Below, one piece after another: positions 36,701-47,580 of a stretch of 64,000 bases of DNA. The position numbers and the translations under genes are program-made. The notes under the pieces are model-generated. The model was given only the letters and a program-made list of their open reading frames with translations, was not told the origin of the DNA and did no database searches. Each line of letters opens with the position of its first letter. The first letter of the stretch is position 1. The DNA is from Agrostemma githago (taxonomy: Eukaryota > Streptophyta > Magnoliopsida > Caryophyllales > Caryophyllaceae), in assembly GCA_958450325.1 (NCBI GenBank), contig OY288256.1:17330557-17394556 (forward strand). Direction: 5' to 3'.

Positions 36701-37592
36701 GAAATAAATTTTCAATTGACACTCTCCGGACTATGATGGATATTTTTTTTATTACATCTCAAATTAATTTAATTTAGTCACGTCGTTTTTAAGTTAAAAA
36801 TAAAATTATTATACAATTTTTACACCGAGTATATGTTTTTAATTTAATTTACGTATTTTTTCCATAACGTAAGTTAAAGTTGATTAGAGATTTACATTGG
36901 ACCTTATATGAGATTTATGAGATTTACAGTTTCATTCATTGTTAGGTAGCCCATTATGTAGTCGGAGTAACATTAGGCGGGAAAACGGATGAAGGAGGTT
37001 ATGACACTTCATCATACTCCTAACTACTCCTATCCTTTTACTCCCTCCGTCCCAAAATGATTGTCCCATTTACTTTTGCACAATAATTAAGAAAATTGTG
37101 TAATGATGGGGTATATAGGCAATTATGACTACTTTATAGGGTGATGTGTGAGGTGGTGTGGGCTAATGAAATGGCAAAATGGTAAATACTTGGTCTTAGT
37201 AGGGACGAAGTTGTAAAAAAGGAAAGTTGAGAAATGGGACAATCTTTAAGAACCTATCCAAAAAGGAATACGGGACAATCTTAGTGGGACGGAGGGAGTA
37301 GTATATAGGGGATTTTATGACCCACCCTTCCCTTGGTGGAATTATTGATGTTGCTAGTGTAATATGTATGTCATTCTCATGGAGCTGCTTACTAATGTGT
37401 TACATAAATCCTATGGAGCAGTGTACTTGTGCCATGGCCCAACTGACGAAAGGCCGAAACAAGGATGATAAGGACAGTGTAGAGTTGCATTCCCTTGCTG
37501 CAGCAGCCTTGGAGAAAGACTACAAATATAGGGCTTCCAACAAGCTGCCCTCACTCATTTCCACCTTGAAAACATTGAAAATTTCGTCATGA
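30765..37592 (+). CDS. EMC2: ER membrane protein complex subunit 2 (nine coding exons)
   Basis: The encoded TPR protein is subunit 2 of the ER membrane complex, a cytosolic-side scaffold of the insertase for transmembrane segments. Exons with GT-AG borders that keep frame are 30765-30951, 31975-32039, 32628-32676, 34442-34536, 35144-35229, 35332-35391, 35474-35555, 35716-35829 and 37422-37592. They total 909 bases, or 302 residues, about the usual family length. Recognisable blocks are the N-terminal LRRLESQVEHGGGGAWEYL, the TPR-like LLLEAKGCWEEAEMAYSSLL and DHEAWRELAEIYVSLQMYKQ, and the C-terminal AQLTKGRN. The last intron is 1.6 kb and contains a Helitron end and a MITE. All joins are predicted from splice motifs and protein continuity; no frame defect is seen. 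Confidence 0.93.
36552..36581 (-). mobile_element. Helitron 3' terminus, reverse orientation, in EMC2 intron 8
   Basis: ACTAG (36552-36556) is followed by the hairpin CCGTGCAA-A-TTGCACGG (36564-36580). On the minus strand this reads hairpin then CTAGT, the Helitron 3' end. The AT-rich sequence to its right is probably the element's body; its other end was not found. Confidence 0.65.
37041..37298. mobile_element. Stowaway-like MITE in EMC2 intron 8
   Basis: Ends CTCCCTCCGTCCCAAAATGA and its inverted form (GTGGGACGGAGGGAG) are flanked by TA at 37039-37040 and 37299-37300. The terminal GGGACAAT-type repeats extend about 30 bases inward. The element lies about 120 bases before the last exon. Confidence 0.88.
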
Positions 37593-39501
37593 TCATTCAT
37601 TCCAGTGTGACAACAGTGCGAGTTGAATCCTCATTTCATGCCGGTCGGAGTTTTGCAATATTGAATACTGCTGCCATCATTTCGTTTCATTTCAATACCC
37701 TGAGGCTTGGCTTTGAAGAGTGAATTTGTGGTCAAAGAAAGCTTTAGAGGCTCACTCAATTACTCATTACCTGAAAAGTTCGAATGGATCCTTCCTGAAC
37801 CAGTTATCCATCCATCCATACTACTAAGGCTTTTTTTTTTTTTTTTTTCTTTAAATTTTGGTTCCGCAAAACTTACCTCCTGAGTTCTGACTCACCCTCC
37901 TACATTTTCTGAAGTTCAGTTTTGTAAGGAAGGACCAAGGTCATACATATGCAGCAGTAGTAGACTGACTGACTCCTTTCTTTTATTTTGGAGTGATAAT
38001 GACAAAGGTTAACACCTTGATTTGTCACAATTTGAGTAATTTATTCCAAGTTGAGTATTGTATGTATGTCAACTGTCGAGGCTTCATTATTATTGCTAAT
38101 AACTGGAGTCGTTACAAATATGAAACCTCTTACGGAAGTCGACCCCCTAAATGTTTGAAATGTCATTACAACTCTCACCCACAAAATGCGAAAATTATGA
38201 TTTCAACTAAATGCATGCTTAAATTTAGAATTACTTTTCTTTTATTTTTACTCAATGTTTTTAGGAAAGAAAAAACACAATTATTAAACTCTTTCTTTTA
38301 GATTGAAGCTCACATGACAAGAAATATGTTTTATGTCGTAATAAAAGGTAGAATAAATTACGAAAGCTCACCTTAATATTGAGCATGCAACTTCCTAATT
38401 CTCAATACCAATTAAATAAATTACCACGATATTGAGCCTACCATATTTTAATTTTCAATACCAATTTATAAATTAGCACTTTGAAAACTAAATGCTATGG
38501 AGTATTAGTAGATTCTAATACTCAATTATCATTTTTTTTATATATTTTGCTTGAACAACAAAGTCACCCACTTTTTCAAGCGTCGCATTTGATAATTGAG
38601 AAAATGGAACTGAGATAGGTTCGGATGTAGGGTCGAAGTAAACCAGCTATTAGGAATGACGGGTCTGTGAAATAATAAATTCGCGAATAAAAAAATTTAC
38701 TCTTAAACCCGTCATTTAAGAGGGGTTTGTTTACATACCGGGCATCTTTTTTTTCGTGTTTATGGTGGTGGTGGTTTGGTGTTAGTATGAATTTGGATGT
38801 CAAAAGGCGGAGGCGCCCACAAAATCATTTGGGATTATTGTTTGTTAGCTGGTTCCTAATTCGTGTCTTCTTTTTCTATGTCACCAGTCTCACCACTATT
38901 GGCTTTCTAACTGAAATGGAGACTCAATGTTGAGCATTTTTCTCTATTTTGCTAGCCCAGTGTAGTCCTATAGTCCTGTATGTTAAATGAAGCAATATAG
39001 TACCCCTGTATGTTACTGTATACGAGTAACTCTTTGTTATTTAGCTCAAACCAGATTCTAGGGAGTTGATAGTCAGTTGGTTTTCACTTCAGCCCTTAGA
39101 GTCGTTGGAAACGGAGTGATCTTTGTATCGCTCTTTATAGCCTATATTGGCGAACGTATCAGATTCAGAGATGACGCAAGTATCAAATGTTGGGAGGTAC
39201 TTACGTGTTGTGGACAATTGATCCTAGGGTAGAATCTACGTCCCCTCTATAGTAATACGACTAATAAGTTGAGAAGGGAATACATAAATGGGTGAGGGAG
39301 CATCAAGACTGAAGAGACTAGAAGGGAAGAACCGGCATTCAACTCAAAGTGACACCTAATTTACTACTCCCTCCTACTTCGTATTCGTAATTAGAATTGT
39401 ATTCCTACTTGCTTTCGTAATACACCAAAATTAGCTGCATGTATGTATATTCCTCCTGTGGTTAGGATTAGGATTAGGATTAGGACTAATCTCCCAAAAC
39501 C
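37593..39501. other. EMC2 3' region and intergenic spacer
   Basis: The first few hundred bases should be the EMC2 3' UTR. A T-run lies near 37839-37858. No further gene was recognised. A short TTAGGA tandem (about 39462-39485) precedes the next promoter. Confidence 0.5.
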
Positions 39502-39509
39502 TATATAAA
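39502..39509 (+). promoter_or_regulatory. TATA box of the GDSL esterase gene
   Basis: TATATAAA-type sequence lies 94 bases before the ATG at 39603, followed by a C-rich leader and a CATA microsatellite (about 39552-39575). Confidence 0.6.
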
Positions 39510-39602
39510 CCCCCGCCCCACCTCCTTATTTCACCACTCACCTTCAACATTCATACATACATACATACATACATATACGAGTACTTATCATCCAGCAATA
39601 TA

Positions 39603-40730
39603 ATGGCGTCCCGTAACCTACTTTTGGTTCCCCTTTTCCTCGTCTTGCTTTACTCCGTTCCAGCCCTCGGAATTGGAGTTTCTCACACCCCTGCAGCTGC
39701 TCCCACTTCTCCTCCTCATCCAATCGATTACCTCTTCCAGTTCGGAGACTCTATCAGCGACACTGGCAATCTTGTCATCCAGTCTCCTCTCCTAGCCCAC
39801 AACTTCGCTGCCTATCCCTACGGAATCACCATCCACAACCCCACTGGCCGCTGTTCTGACGGCCTCCTTATGATCGACCAATTTGCCACCTTCTTTGACA
39901 TTCCCCTCCTAAACCCCTACCTGGCTAAAGGAGTCAATTTTTTTCAGGGTGTTAACTTTGCTGTGGCGGGTTCAACTGCCTTGGACAATTCTGTCCTCCA
40001 ATCTAAGGGCATCCTTTCACCCGTTACTCCCTCTTCTTTGAACGTCCAACTCAACTGGTTTCGCACCCACCTCGATATCATTTGTGACACAGCCTTGGAC
40101 TGCCAGGACAAGCTCAGCAGATCCCTTGTTCTCATTGAGACGGGTGGGAATGATTATAACTATGCCATGGGAGAAGGGAAGACAATGGAGCAAGTACATG
40201 AGTTGGTGCCCCAGATTGTTGAATCTATCAAAAACGCAGCTGCACAGGTTATAGGCCTGGGTGCCACCCGGGTTTACATTCCAGGCAACTTCCCCATCGG
40301 GTGCTTGCCCATCTACAAAGCCACTTTTGGGAACAGGGATACATTCGATGAGTTGCATTGTTTAGAAGGACTCAATGCTTTCGCCAGATACCACAACGAT
40401 CGTCTCAAAGATGCCATCAAAGAGTTGCAACAGGAGTACCCCGGTGTTGCCGTTGTATATGGGGACTACTACTCAGCGCTGAGTTCCATCCTTGATAACG
40501 CAGGGGCTCTTGGGTTTGACGTACCAAACATGTTCACGGCTTGTTGTGGGTCGGGTGCTAATGAGTATAACTTTGATGTAACCCGTATTTGTGGAACAAA
40601 AGGGTTCGAGGTGTGTGCGGATCCCAATCAGTTCATAAGTTGGGATGGCATTCATATGACTCAACAGGCTTACAAGCGCATGTCTGAATGGTTGTTGCCA
40701 AGACTCGTTCAAGAGCTCAACACATTTTAA
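39603..40730 (+). CDS. GDSL esterase/lipase, secreted, intronless
   Basis: The 375-residue protein starts with a hydrophobic signal peptide (about residues 1-23), so it is probably secreted or vacuolar. All SGNH-hydrolase blocks are present: block I FGDSISDTGN with nucleophile Ser50, block II with Gly123 (NFAVAGS), block III GGNDYN with Asn183, and block V SWDGIH with Asp348 and His351. Length is typical of the plant family, which hydrolyses esters of lipids or specialised metabolites. Substrate cannot be told, though the overall type resembles the sinapine/acetylajmalan esterase group. Plant members usually have about five exons, whereas this gene is a single open frame. It has its own TATA box. 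It is convergent with RAD51C, 685 bases away. Confidence 0.93.
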   Translation: MASRNLLLVPLFLVLLYSVPALGIGVSHTPAAAPTSPPHPIDYLFQFGDSISDTGNLVIQSPLLAHNFAAYPYGITIHNPTGRCSDGLLMIDQFATFFDIPLLNPYLAKGVNFFQGVNFAVAGSTALDNSVLQSKGILSPVTPSSLNVQLNWFRTHLDIICDTALDCQDKLSRSLVLIETGGNDYNYAMGEGKTMEQVHELVPQIVESIKNAAAQVIGLGATRVYIPGNFPIGCLPIYKATFGNRDTFDELHCLEGLNAFARYHNDRLKDAIKELQQEYPGVAVVYGDYYSALSSILDNAGALGFDVPNMFTACCGSGANEYNFDVTRICGTKGFEVCADPNQFISWDGIHMTQQAYKRMSEWLLPRLVQELNTF

Positions 40731-41415
40731 GTACAGTACAATACTCAGTTTTACTAGGGCTGTAGCTTTTTAATTAATACACTTAGATTACTTTAGACCG
40801 TATTATCTCACTTCCAACTTCTCCATTCAGTTTAATGTAAAGTTTACAGTGGAAAGAGTACAAGCAATTGGAAGTGATATCAATGAGACAATGATACACA
40901 GTTATGTTTAAATTGATCGGTAGGATTTCTCATGTTACCAGTATAGAGCTACCAGAAACGCAGCCGGGGACAACTGAATAATTTGACAGAAGCTAACTGA
41001 CAAAAAAACAGGGCCATCGGAATCGTGCAATTGAGCCTCACATTGCTGACACATTCCCATAGTAGCATCACATCAAGGAATCGAATTTGTGGCACACAAA
41101 ACAAAAATATAAACACTATTTTTAAAAAGGATCGTGATAAAAACTGGATACAGGTATCTTTATGGTCTATCACTCTATTATACTCCATCGCTAACAACCA
41201 AATGGATAGGTAAATGGACGTCTTCTCATTCGGTTCCAGCGATTCCCTTCTTCAAGGATTTGATTTCTTCTGCCAGTTCCTTTCTTCTACCAAAATCCCA
41301 GACCCACACTCGTCGAATTGTGTTTAAAAAAGAAAACTCCACTAAATTAAAAAGAACTCGTTATATGTCACTAATAAACAATTAAACATAACAGATTTAC
41401 AGGAACCAACTAAGC
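40731..41415. other. Convergent 3' intergenic region
   Basis: Holds the 3' UTRs of the GDSL gene (+) and RAD51C (-). No coding sequence is seen. Confidence 0.5.
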
Positions 41416-44400
41416 TCACATAAGTTTGATTCTTTTATTGTTTGTGCTTGAATTTCGGATTCCCTTAGTGGTGATCGAATAGGGTGCTGATGCAGAAGGA
41501 AGCGATGGTGACTTATCGAGATGGGCATAACGCTCGTTGCCATTCCAGTATAAGATGATCCTGTTTGTGCTTGCATGTGACCAACTGTCACCTGTACAGA
41601 ACAATGCATCATAAGTGCTGATACCAATATACTTGACTTTATCTTCGACAAGTAATTTCTCTATATATATTTGGATATAGGGTATTGTTGTTATATGCTC
41701 CTATGATTTATCAGAACAGCTGCGGAGTTTTCTTATATTTTAATGCTTGCAAGTGATAGTTGTATACTGTGAGAAAAATCGGTCACGGTTGGTATCATCA
41801 GTTATCAAAAGTAAATGGGAATAATAGAAATGGAATGGAGTAACACAATGCTAGGCATCAAGAGACAAGAAGAAAAACTCGTTATATACCTAATGCTAGA
41901 GTTAACTGACAAGATCCTTCCGAAAACTTGGTTGCCGCTTGGTTCAATAAAACCACCTTGCAACATAGAAAAACACCATTAGAACAGAAGATAATTGTAA
42001 ATTCAGAAATCAGATGACAAGTGAAGGAAACCGAGTAAGATATACATTCCGACAAGGGACCTAGGGTATCTTATTACAAAAATATCTCATAAAAGGAGGG
42101 CCGCGCACAATCATAACATTTGAGCCGGCACATACACGATCAAGGATACGTAGCACATAACAGCAACTATTGCCTGAAGTATCAGAGGAACTTGGATGAG
42201 TATCAAACTGCTTAGTTTTCAAGAATATCATACTTTTCCGTCTAGAAACCAGAACAAATGGCCTCACTGTAGTACAGAGTAGTATACAGTTTGGGGTTTC
42301 ATACTCTCTTCTTCCACGAAATACTGCAGAGAAAATCATCTCAGATTTTTGCAAGAAGAGTATTGACATTCATATCAGTCACTTCAATGCCTATACACAC
42401 AGCTTCGCAGTATGCTTGTCGTGGTAACAGCTTCGCAGTATGCTTGTCGTGGTATATAAATGCATTTTTAACAGACACAAAGGTTTCTGTGTTCGTGCAA
42501 GTGTGCGACTACAGCATAACAGTGTTGGAGAAAATCATTTCCTAATCCAATCACAAGGATTCGAGGGTGAGAGTTCTTACCGCTAGATTGAACTTCTGTG
42601 CAAGTTTCATTAATTTCAACGCCATGCCACCTAGAATACGGGTCCTCAGGGCCATGTCCTCAAAATCTTGACGAAAATAAAAAGTAACGCTATCGATTAT
42701 GACCATTTTGACCTGGAATTATAGATGTAATTAACAAGTATTACCATTTGGAGAAAAATAACAATGAATATCGTCACTGCAATTATACAAAAGTAGAATC
42801 GTGGTTTTCAGTTTTGATGTGGACTTGAGTAATAAATATAGTCTCTCACAAGTCTCACTAAAAGTTTCTCTAGCACCTCAAAACCTAGAGATATAGATTT
42901 ATCTGTTATAATAGCTGTCCATGAGTCACAACTCATTTTGACGATCAAGATATCAGAGTTAGCCACAGCTCAGGGTTTACAAGAAAGAACTCTCTATAAT
43001 AGAACAGATCACCAAGTACCTAGGGGCACAAATTATTACTCCGTATCATTAATGAGCAAGTAATTATTCTTTCATTTTGGTTTGCGATGGCATCAGACAA
43101 GATGACACGCCAAATTGGTTGCACTTCTTTTTAGGGTGAAGTAGCAGGAATTCAATGCAATTCTTGGCACAAGCTTCTTGAAAGAGTCTCTCTGTGTTGA
43201 CATCATAGGGATAGGGATAAGGTACTTGGGTAATGATATTATTGTAAAGAGTAAGGACCCTCCAGGAGTTATGAAATCAGAGACTTATGGGATACTGAAG
43301 TACCTACATCTTTATGCTCCGAGACAAACTTTTCCAAATGATTTATCATGGCAATTTGTTCAGTGTAGCTGCAGATCCGGAAAAGATATATGTTAGCCAG
43401 GAAATTCTGTGGTGTCAATTTCTCCCCGACAGGTTGTATATCTCTTTGCCGAAGACAGCTTTCCCTCTTCATAACCTCAACGCATCCTTCAGCCATCTGT
43501 AAAGCACGCTCCACCATGAAGCTGCCCTCTGTATCTATACTTACATCAACACAGCTTAGATTCAAACATCAAGTCGAAGTGGACAGACTAATGCATCCGA
43601 GACTCACCTACATAAACTGCTTTCCCACCAAGCCCACCATAGCCTACTGGCATCTGAACATTAACTGCAAGCTGAATCCTGAAACCATACTATATCTTTG
43701 TGACACAACTTAAGAAGGCAATTGTAAATCAAATTCGGATCGCTTACCCAAACTGTGTTTTGCCAATGCCAGGTATTCCACCTGCGGTTCAGTCAAGCAT
43801 GAACTTGAAAGGGATCAGGAAAACGGTAGTACGGAAACTGCAATTGACGTCACTATTTCGTTTTATCCAGATAACATGTGGGAGTACATACCGATTTCAG
43901 TAACTTCTCTGCAGCTTATACCACCACCCAAGATGTTATCGATGTCTGTGCAAGATGTTGTAACACGATTAAGTGATTCCTCACTTAACATCTCCCAGGC
44001 AGTTTGAGCACCTATAACAAACCCTCAGAAGTTAACAGTGCATGCATTTATTCTCAAGTACAGATATTACGCACATAAAGATTGGACAAACATCAACTGA
44101 ATAACAAACAGTAGACAACAAATTACACATTATTATTATTATTACGCAAAAGTGAAAGTTACCAAAAAAAAATATCACTGAAGGAAATTAAAAGGATTTT
44201 TAGGGTCAATGGTCACATGTTCATTTTAGGTGATAGTGAGACGACTAGAAAAGGTTTAGAGGAAACTGAGGAGATGGTGTGATTGGTTTATTACCTACTC
44301 GTAATTATGATGAAGGATTCACTAAGATGGTTGTGCCTTTTTTTCTTTGCGAAATAGATAGACAATTCCATGTAATATTGACTAATGTTCTATTATGGAA

Positions 44401-46083
44401 AGATTGCTTATAGCCAACACCCCCTTACCCCGGCATATGGAGGAAATCATTGGAGACACTGGCGGGATATTTTTTTGTTGGGTGTAGCGACTTGAGAAGT
44501 TACCAATATTCATAGTTATTTTGGGTTGTCAGCTAAAGAGTAAATTACTCCCTTTTCCCAAAACCACCCTAAATCTACCATCTTCATGCTACATTATACT
44601 GTAATTATTTCGGCTTGATGAAAAGAAACAAACATATCAAGGAAACCCAATTTTAATCGAATTTTGAGTACGGGCTGTTATATGATACTCCCTCTGTTTC
44701 ATTGATATCTTCCACATTTCCTTTTTCAACCATTTCTTTGATTTCTTCCACTTTCCTTTTTTCTATCACACTTCTCTCTTACTTAGGTGGCCCACTTACT
44801 TTACTCCCTCTTTACTTTTACTTATTTTATTATTTTTCTTAAGAAATGTGCCACTTTTAAGGTGGAAGAAATCATAGAAACGGAGGGAGTATATTAATAA
44901 AGTTCATCAATTTGTTAGAAGTACATTACCATTAAGATTAGCATGATCTCCATTGGAAGTGTCTAGCCTGCTGCTATACGATACTGCCTTCAATATCTCA
45001 ACAGCTTCAGTCTCCGAAATATTTAAATCTGTAGTATAACTTGGCAACATAAGAGTATGCAAAAAAAAAAAAGTAGAATAGTAATGATGAGTCGATATAA
45101 GTCAGCTAAAGAAGCGCACAACATATGTTAGTCGATATAAGTCAGCAATTATGAGTCAAAAAATAGAGTTAGAAAAGTGGCATAAGCAGCATAAAAGGCT
45201 GTTGGTAGGAAAGGGAAGTCAAGTTGCGCACAGATGAGTGGACATCCCTGATTTTGTCATTTCTTAGAATAACAATGAAGGTCTCCACGTCAGGTTCTGG
45301 GAATCAACTACTAGTACTTAATTTAGGGCAGCAATAAAGCCACAAACATAATTTATTGGGGAAAGTGGATTTATCGCTTATTCAATGCAGTTTGTTTGAA
45401 TTGGTGGCCCCCAACACATGAAAATCCCGTGGCTTGGATTTATGAGAAGCCTTTGGAAGATTGTAACCATGGTGCTTCTGTATAGAATCCAATGGGTATG
45501 GGTGGATAAAATCTTAGTGGTGACGTAAACTTATAAGGGAGAGGTGTAGAAGAGGCAAAAGTGATGAACAAGACAAGAGCATTAAGTCAATGGTTGGCAT
45601 GAAGAATGAAGACAAACAAGAGCAGCAGAGGTTCAATGCATTAACTCAGCATTGCTGCAATGCTTGAGAATGAAAGGAGGCTAAAGAAGAAAATGTTGTC
45701 GTAAAGTGTGGTTCTTAGATTTCAAGTCAACGAGCAAACTCTTGCTATGTACTCGTACATGTATGTAAGAGTCGAAGGTAAGATATACAAAAACATTGAG
45801 AATGCTAATGATTAAGAATCAAACTTATGAGCAATACTACTAACAAAAGTAGTTTACAAGTTGAGTAAAAGGCTGCATACATGCGACAGATTCCGACCTC
45901 AATAAAACCCCCCAAAAAAAAAAAAAAAACAAACAAACAAGTCAGCTAGACAGACATTTAAACAAACAGTTACAAGAAGTGGGTGTGATCCATCCAATGA
46001 AAAACCTACAAAAGGGAATCTGTTGTGTTACTTCATACGAATGAACTCACATACATAACCTAAAAAGAAAATGAATGAAAAGT

Positions 46084-46120
<37 letters not shown>

Positions 46121-46246
46121 TGAAACAAACCTACCTCGAGCGAGAAGAGAAGGGGAGAGGGAAGAGAGAGAGGAGAGACAGGTGTAGCCTGCTGAAATCA
46201 ATCTACCCCTTTGCGATGCTGACAACCCTTTTCTCAACACCTCCAT
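41416..46246 (-). CDS. RAD51C: DNA repair protein RAD51C (RAD51 paralog), nine exons
   Basis: RAD51C is a RecA-type ATPase for homologous recombination and meiosis, acting in the nucleus with XRCC3 or with RAD51B/RAD51D/XRCC2. Exons (minus strand) are 46246-46135, 45028-44930, 44011-43892, 43781-43748, 43678-43608, 43534-43308, 42712-42581, 41956-41890 and 41591-41416. They total 1038 bases, or 345 residues, near the size of other plant RAD51C. Visible features are the N-terminal [16 protein letters not shown], Walker A GIPGIGKT (residues 112-119), [28 protein letters not shown], Walker B VIID (225-228), LLNQAATKF and a basic C-terminus NNKRIKLM. The start is the ATG at 46246; an upstream GTG in frame is not needed. 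Every join keeps frame with GT-AG borders. Intron 2 carries a MITE. Confidence 0.94.
42400..42454. repeat. 27-bp tandem duplication in RAD51C intron 7
   Basis: The unit beginning CAGCTTCGCAGTATGCTTGT occurs at 42400-42426 and again, identical, at 42428-42454. It lies within the intron and does not affect coding. Confidence 0.85.
44688..44889. mobile_element. Stowaway-like MITE in RAD51C intron 2
   Basis: Left end CTCCCTCTGTTTCATTGAT and right end ATAGAAACGGAGGGAG form inverted repeats flanked by TA (44686-44687 and 44890-44891). It ends 40 bases from exon 2 (44930), close to the splice donor. Confidence 0.85.
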
Positions 46247-46253
46247 TTTTGAC

Positions 46254-46281
<28 letters not shown>
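46086..46281. repeat. GA and CT microsatellites around RAD51C exon 1
   Basis: A GA run (about 46086-46119) lies in intron 1 just past the exon 1 donor. A CT run (about 46255-46281) lies directly upstream of the start codon, probably in the 5' UTR. GA/CT tracts near plant promoters are common and may bind GAGA-type factors. Confidence 0.75.
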
Positions 46282-46284
<3 letters not shown>

Positions 46285-47580
46285 TTGCTGCACATTTCTA
46301 ATTTTCGCGCCAATTATACAGTTCTAACCTCAAACCACTCCCCCACTATTATTTCTTTATATTCTTGTTCTTTGTTTAAGCATTGTTTTTCCTTCTGGAT
46401 CTCCTCATGGTCGTGGTGTTGCGTTTGGACTCTTTATCAACACTAGACTTGTTTCATTGTGTACCGGTATAGACACACACAGGCATGTACTCGATATATG
46501 ACACAGACAATCCCGTGATCAATGTGGAGAACGGGAGGAGAGGGAGTAGTTGAGCACGGTTTACAAGCATATAAAAGTCATTTTATTTCTTACCATTTAC
46601 GGAGTAATAACAGTACTCCGTAATATTTTATGAAGATTGAACATACTCCGTATTTAAATTGAGAAATACATTCAGTTTACATACTTGGTACGAAGTATAA
46701 GTCTTCTCTTTATTATGAATACAGTATTAATTTGTCAAAAAAAAAACCAAGCTACATAGACACGTATTATACTGATCTCATGCTCATACTCATACTCATA
46801 CAGTCATACTACAGAGGAGTGGAATGAATAAATACAAGAGTCCCCAGCCTTACAAGTTACAATTGATTGGAGTGTCTGTCATCTCTGCATGTCACTGTAT
46901 TACATAACTCCTCATTGTAAAAACCAAACATTCATCTAAAAAATTTACTGTGGCGTTGTAAACATTCATCTAAAAAAGCTGCTGACGAAGAAATTGATCC
47001 ACAAAGTCAGATTCTGTACACTTTCGAGTGCTCATATGTGTATCAACTGTATCACTGTTCCCAGTCGAGTTTTCCATTGCAGCGACTGACTGACTGACTG
47101 ACTTGGTCGAAAAAGCTGCCCAAAATATTATTCTGAACAACCTGCAAGATATATCAAGCATTGTATTCTCCGGTTAAATATAGCTAGCTGTTATGCCTGT
47201 TGTAAAATTAAAATACTAACAACAACCTCTACTTCTACATTCATTCACGCCACACAAAAGAACCCCTTCAAACACCTAGCAAGTTCAATCCAGGATTTCC
47301 GTTATCGATCCCCTCCTGTTACACGAAACACGAGTGGGAGATACTCCCCCCCCCCCCCCCCATTTATATTCTCCTCATTTGAGTAGAGGTCATAATTAAG
47401 ATTTACCCCTACCAAGCATCGGCAAGCCGATCATCATACTCAAAAGTGGGAATGCAGATGTCTATCGGTATAACCATATTATAACCCATACCTTGAATCA
47501 AAGCTGCACTTCATTTCAAGCATAATTAAGGTGCCTTATTGCCATACCGCCAATTCATCTTTGAATTAACTGACGATACC
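46282..47580. other. RAD51C upstream region and 3' flank of the Ycf20-like gene
   Basis: Contains the RAD51C promoter side and the probable 3' UTR of the next gene, both on the minus strand. A C-run of about 17 lies near 47345-47361. A short minus-strand ORF at 46970-47161 shows no recognisable domain; it could be untranslated exon sequence. Confidence 0.45.

Noticed and set aside
39462..39485. TTAGGA tandem as an interstitial telomere
   Set aside because: The unit is TTAGGA, not the plant TTTAGGG, and only about four copies are present.
46970..47161. Minus-strand ORF as a further coding exon of the Ycf20-like gene
   Set aside because: The Ycf20-like frame already reaches a stop at 47581 (or 47609); no family similarity in this ORF.
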